From Forficula auricularia (Eukaryota > Arthropoda > Insecta > Dermaptera > Forficulidae), in assembly GCA_024734495.1 (NCBI GenBank), contig JALMQS010000030.1:36263493-36327492 (forward strand): a stretch of DNA of 64,000 nucleotides. Reading direction: 5' to 3'. Positions 63,575-64,000 of this stretch are shown here, in pieces. The notes beneath the pieces were generated by a model. It searched no databases. It was not told where the DNA came from and saw only the letters and a list, made by a program, of their open reading frames with translations. Made by a program: the position numbers and the translations under genes. The stretch's first letter is position 1. Every line of letters begins with the position of its first letter.

Positions 63575-64000
63575 AATTCCAAATATTTCCAAGTACTTCC
63601 AAATATTTCCAAGTAATTCCAAATATTTCCAAGTACTTCCAAATATTTCCAAGTAATTCCAAATATTTCCAAGTACTTCCAAATATTTCCAAGTAATTCC
63701 AAATATTTCCAAGTAATTCCAAATATTTCCAAGTACTTCCAAATATTTCCAAGTACTTCCAATTATTTCCAAGTACTTCCAAATATTTCCAAGTACTTCC
63801 AAATATTTCCAAGTACTTCCAAATATTTCCAAGTACTTCCAAATGTTTCCAAGTAATTCCAAATATTTCCAAGATCTCAAAGTTTCCAAATATTTCCAAG
63901 TACTTCCAAATATTTCCAAGTAATTCCAAATATTTACAAGTACTTCCAAATATTTCCAAGTACTTCCAAATATTTCCAAGTACTTCCAAATATTTCCAAG
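63575..64000 (+). repeat. 20-bp satellite, right block
   Basis: About 21 units of CCAAATATTTCCAAGTACTT, with frequent AAGTAATT variants; continues past the window edge. The 20-bp unit leaves all minus-strand frames open, which explains the long Trp/Lys/Tyr/Leu-rich frames there. Confidence 0.9.

Noticed and set aside
63497..63989. Three overlapping 70-160-codon minus-strand frames
   Set aside because: The 20-bp satellite lacks stops on the minus strand in every frame, so open length is meaningless.
63575..64000. CRISPR array or telomeric repeat
   Set aside because: Head-to-tail 20-bp units without unique spacers, and the unit is not TTAGG-like.
1..64000. Prokaryotic operon, defence island or phage region
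   Set aside because: Introns, LINEs, PLEs, mariner/Tc1 elements and codon context are eukaryotic throughout.

Overview
The window is eukaryotic and most likely insect nuclear DNA. It is very AT-rich, its genes have GT-AG introns, and most of it is a dense, nested collection of arthropod-type transposable elements. The order of insect cannot be settled from the sequence. No bacterial, organellar or CRISPR content was seen.

Two host genes stand out, both on the + strand. (1) Positions 1-13218 hold the 3' part of a gene for an Asn/Gln/Pro-rich protein that ends in a MYND zinc finger. It has a long exon (1-2604, open at the left edge), a 45-bp exon (7373-7417), an exon with most of the zinc ligands (7526-7624) and a last exon (13161-13218). 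All junctions are phase 0. (2) Positions 36979-59884 hold a complete six-exon SLC2-family sugar transporter (Tret1-like) of about 458 residues. Its 1,377 coding bases are spread over about 23 kb because every intron is loaded with repeats. Both gene models were assembled by eye from splice signals, phase and family motifs.

The rest is mobile DNA. 3.3-13.0 kb (introns of gene 1): an ORF-less inverted pair of Penelope-type terminal repeats, a 700-bp foldback, a B-box-containing inverted pair with a Helentron-like insert, a Tc1-type MITE, a Penelope-like element (PLE) with a 13-bp target duplication, GIY-YIG remnant and hammerhead-like motifs, and a MITE nested in a MITE. 13.4-36.9 kb (intergenic): a nearly full-length Jockey-type LINE with a 4-nt ORF1/ORF2 overlap, a CACTG palindrome with TTA duplication, several TA-flanked elements, LINE fragments, and a Tc1 transposase relic with an apparent intron. 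37-59.4 kb (introns of gene 2): split minisatellite clusters, C-rich Helentron-like elements, a candidate solo LTR, and a three-level nest in which a LINE tail sits in a mariner that sits in a PLE. 60-64 kb: more repeats, a candidate stray exon, and a LINE fragment embedded in a 20-bp satellite.

The strongest unusual signals are the hammerhead-like motifs in inverted PLE terminal repeats (9.6/12.0 kb and 3.4/3.9 kb), the recurrent B-box foldback family, and insertion histories that can be read precisely from target duplications. I found no clear new gene system. The novelty lies in repeat architecture.
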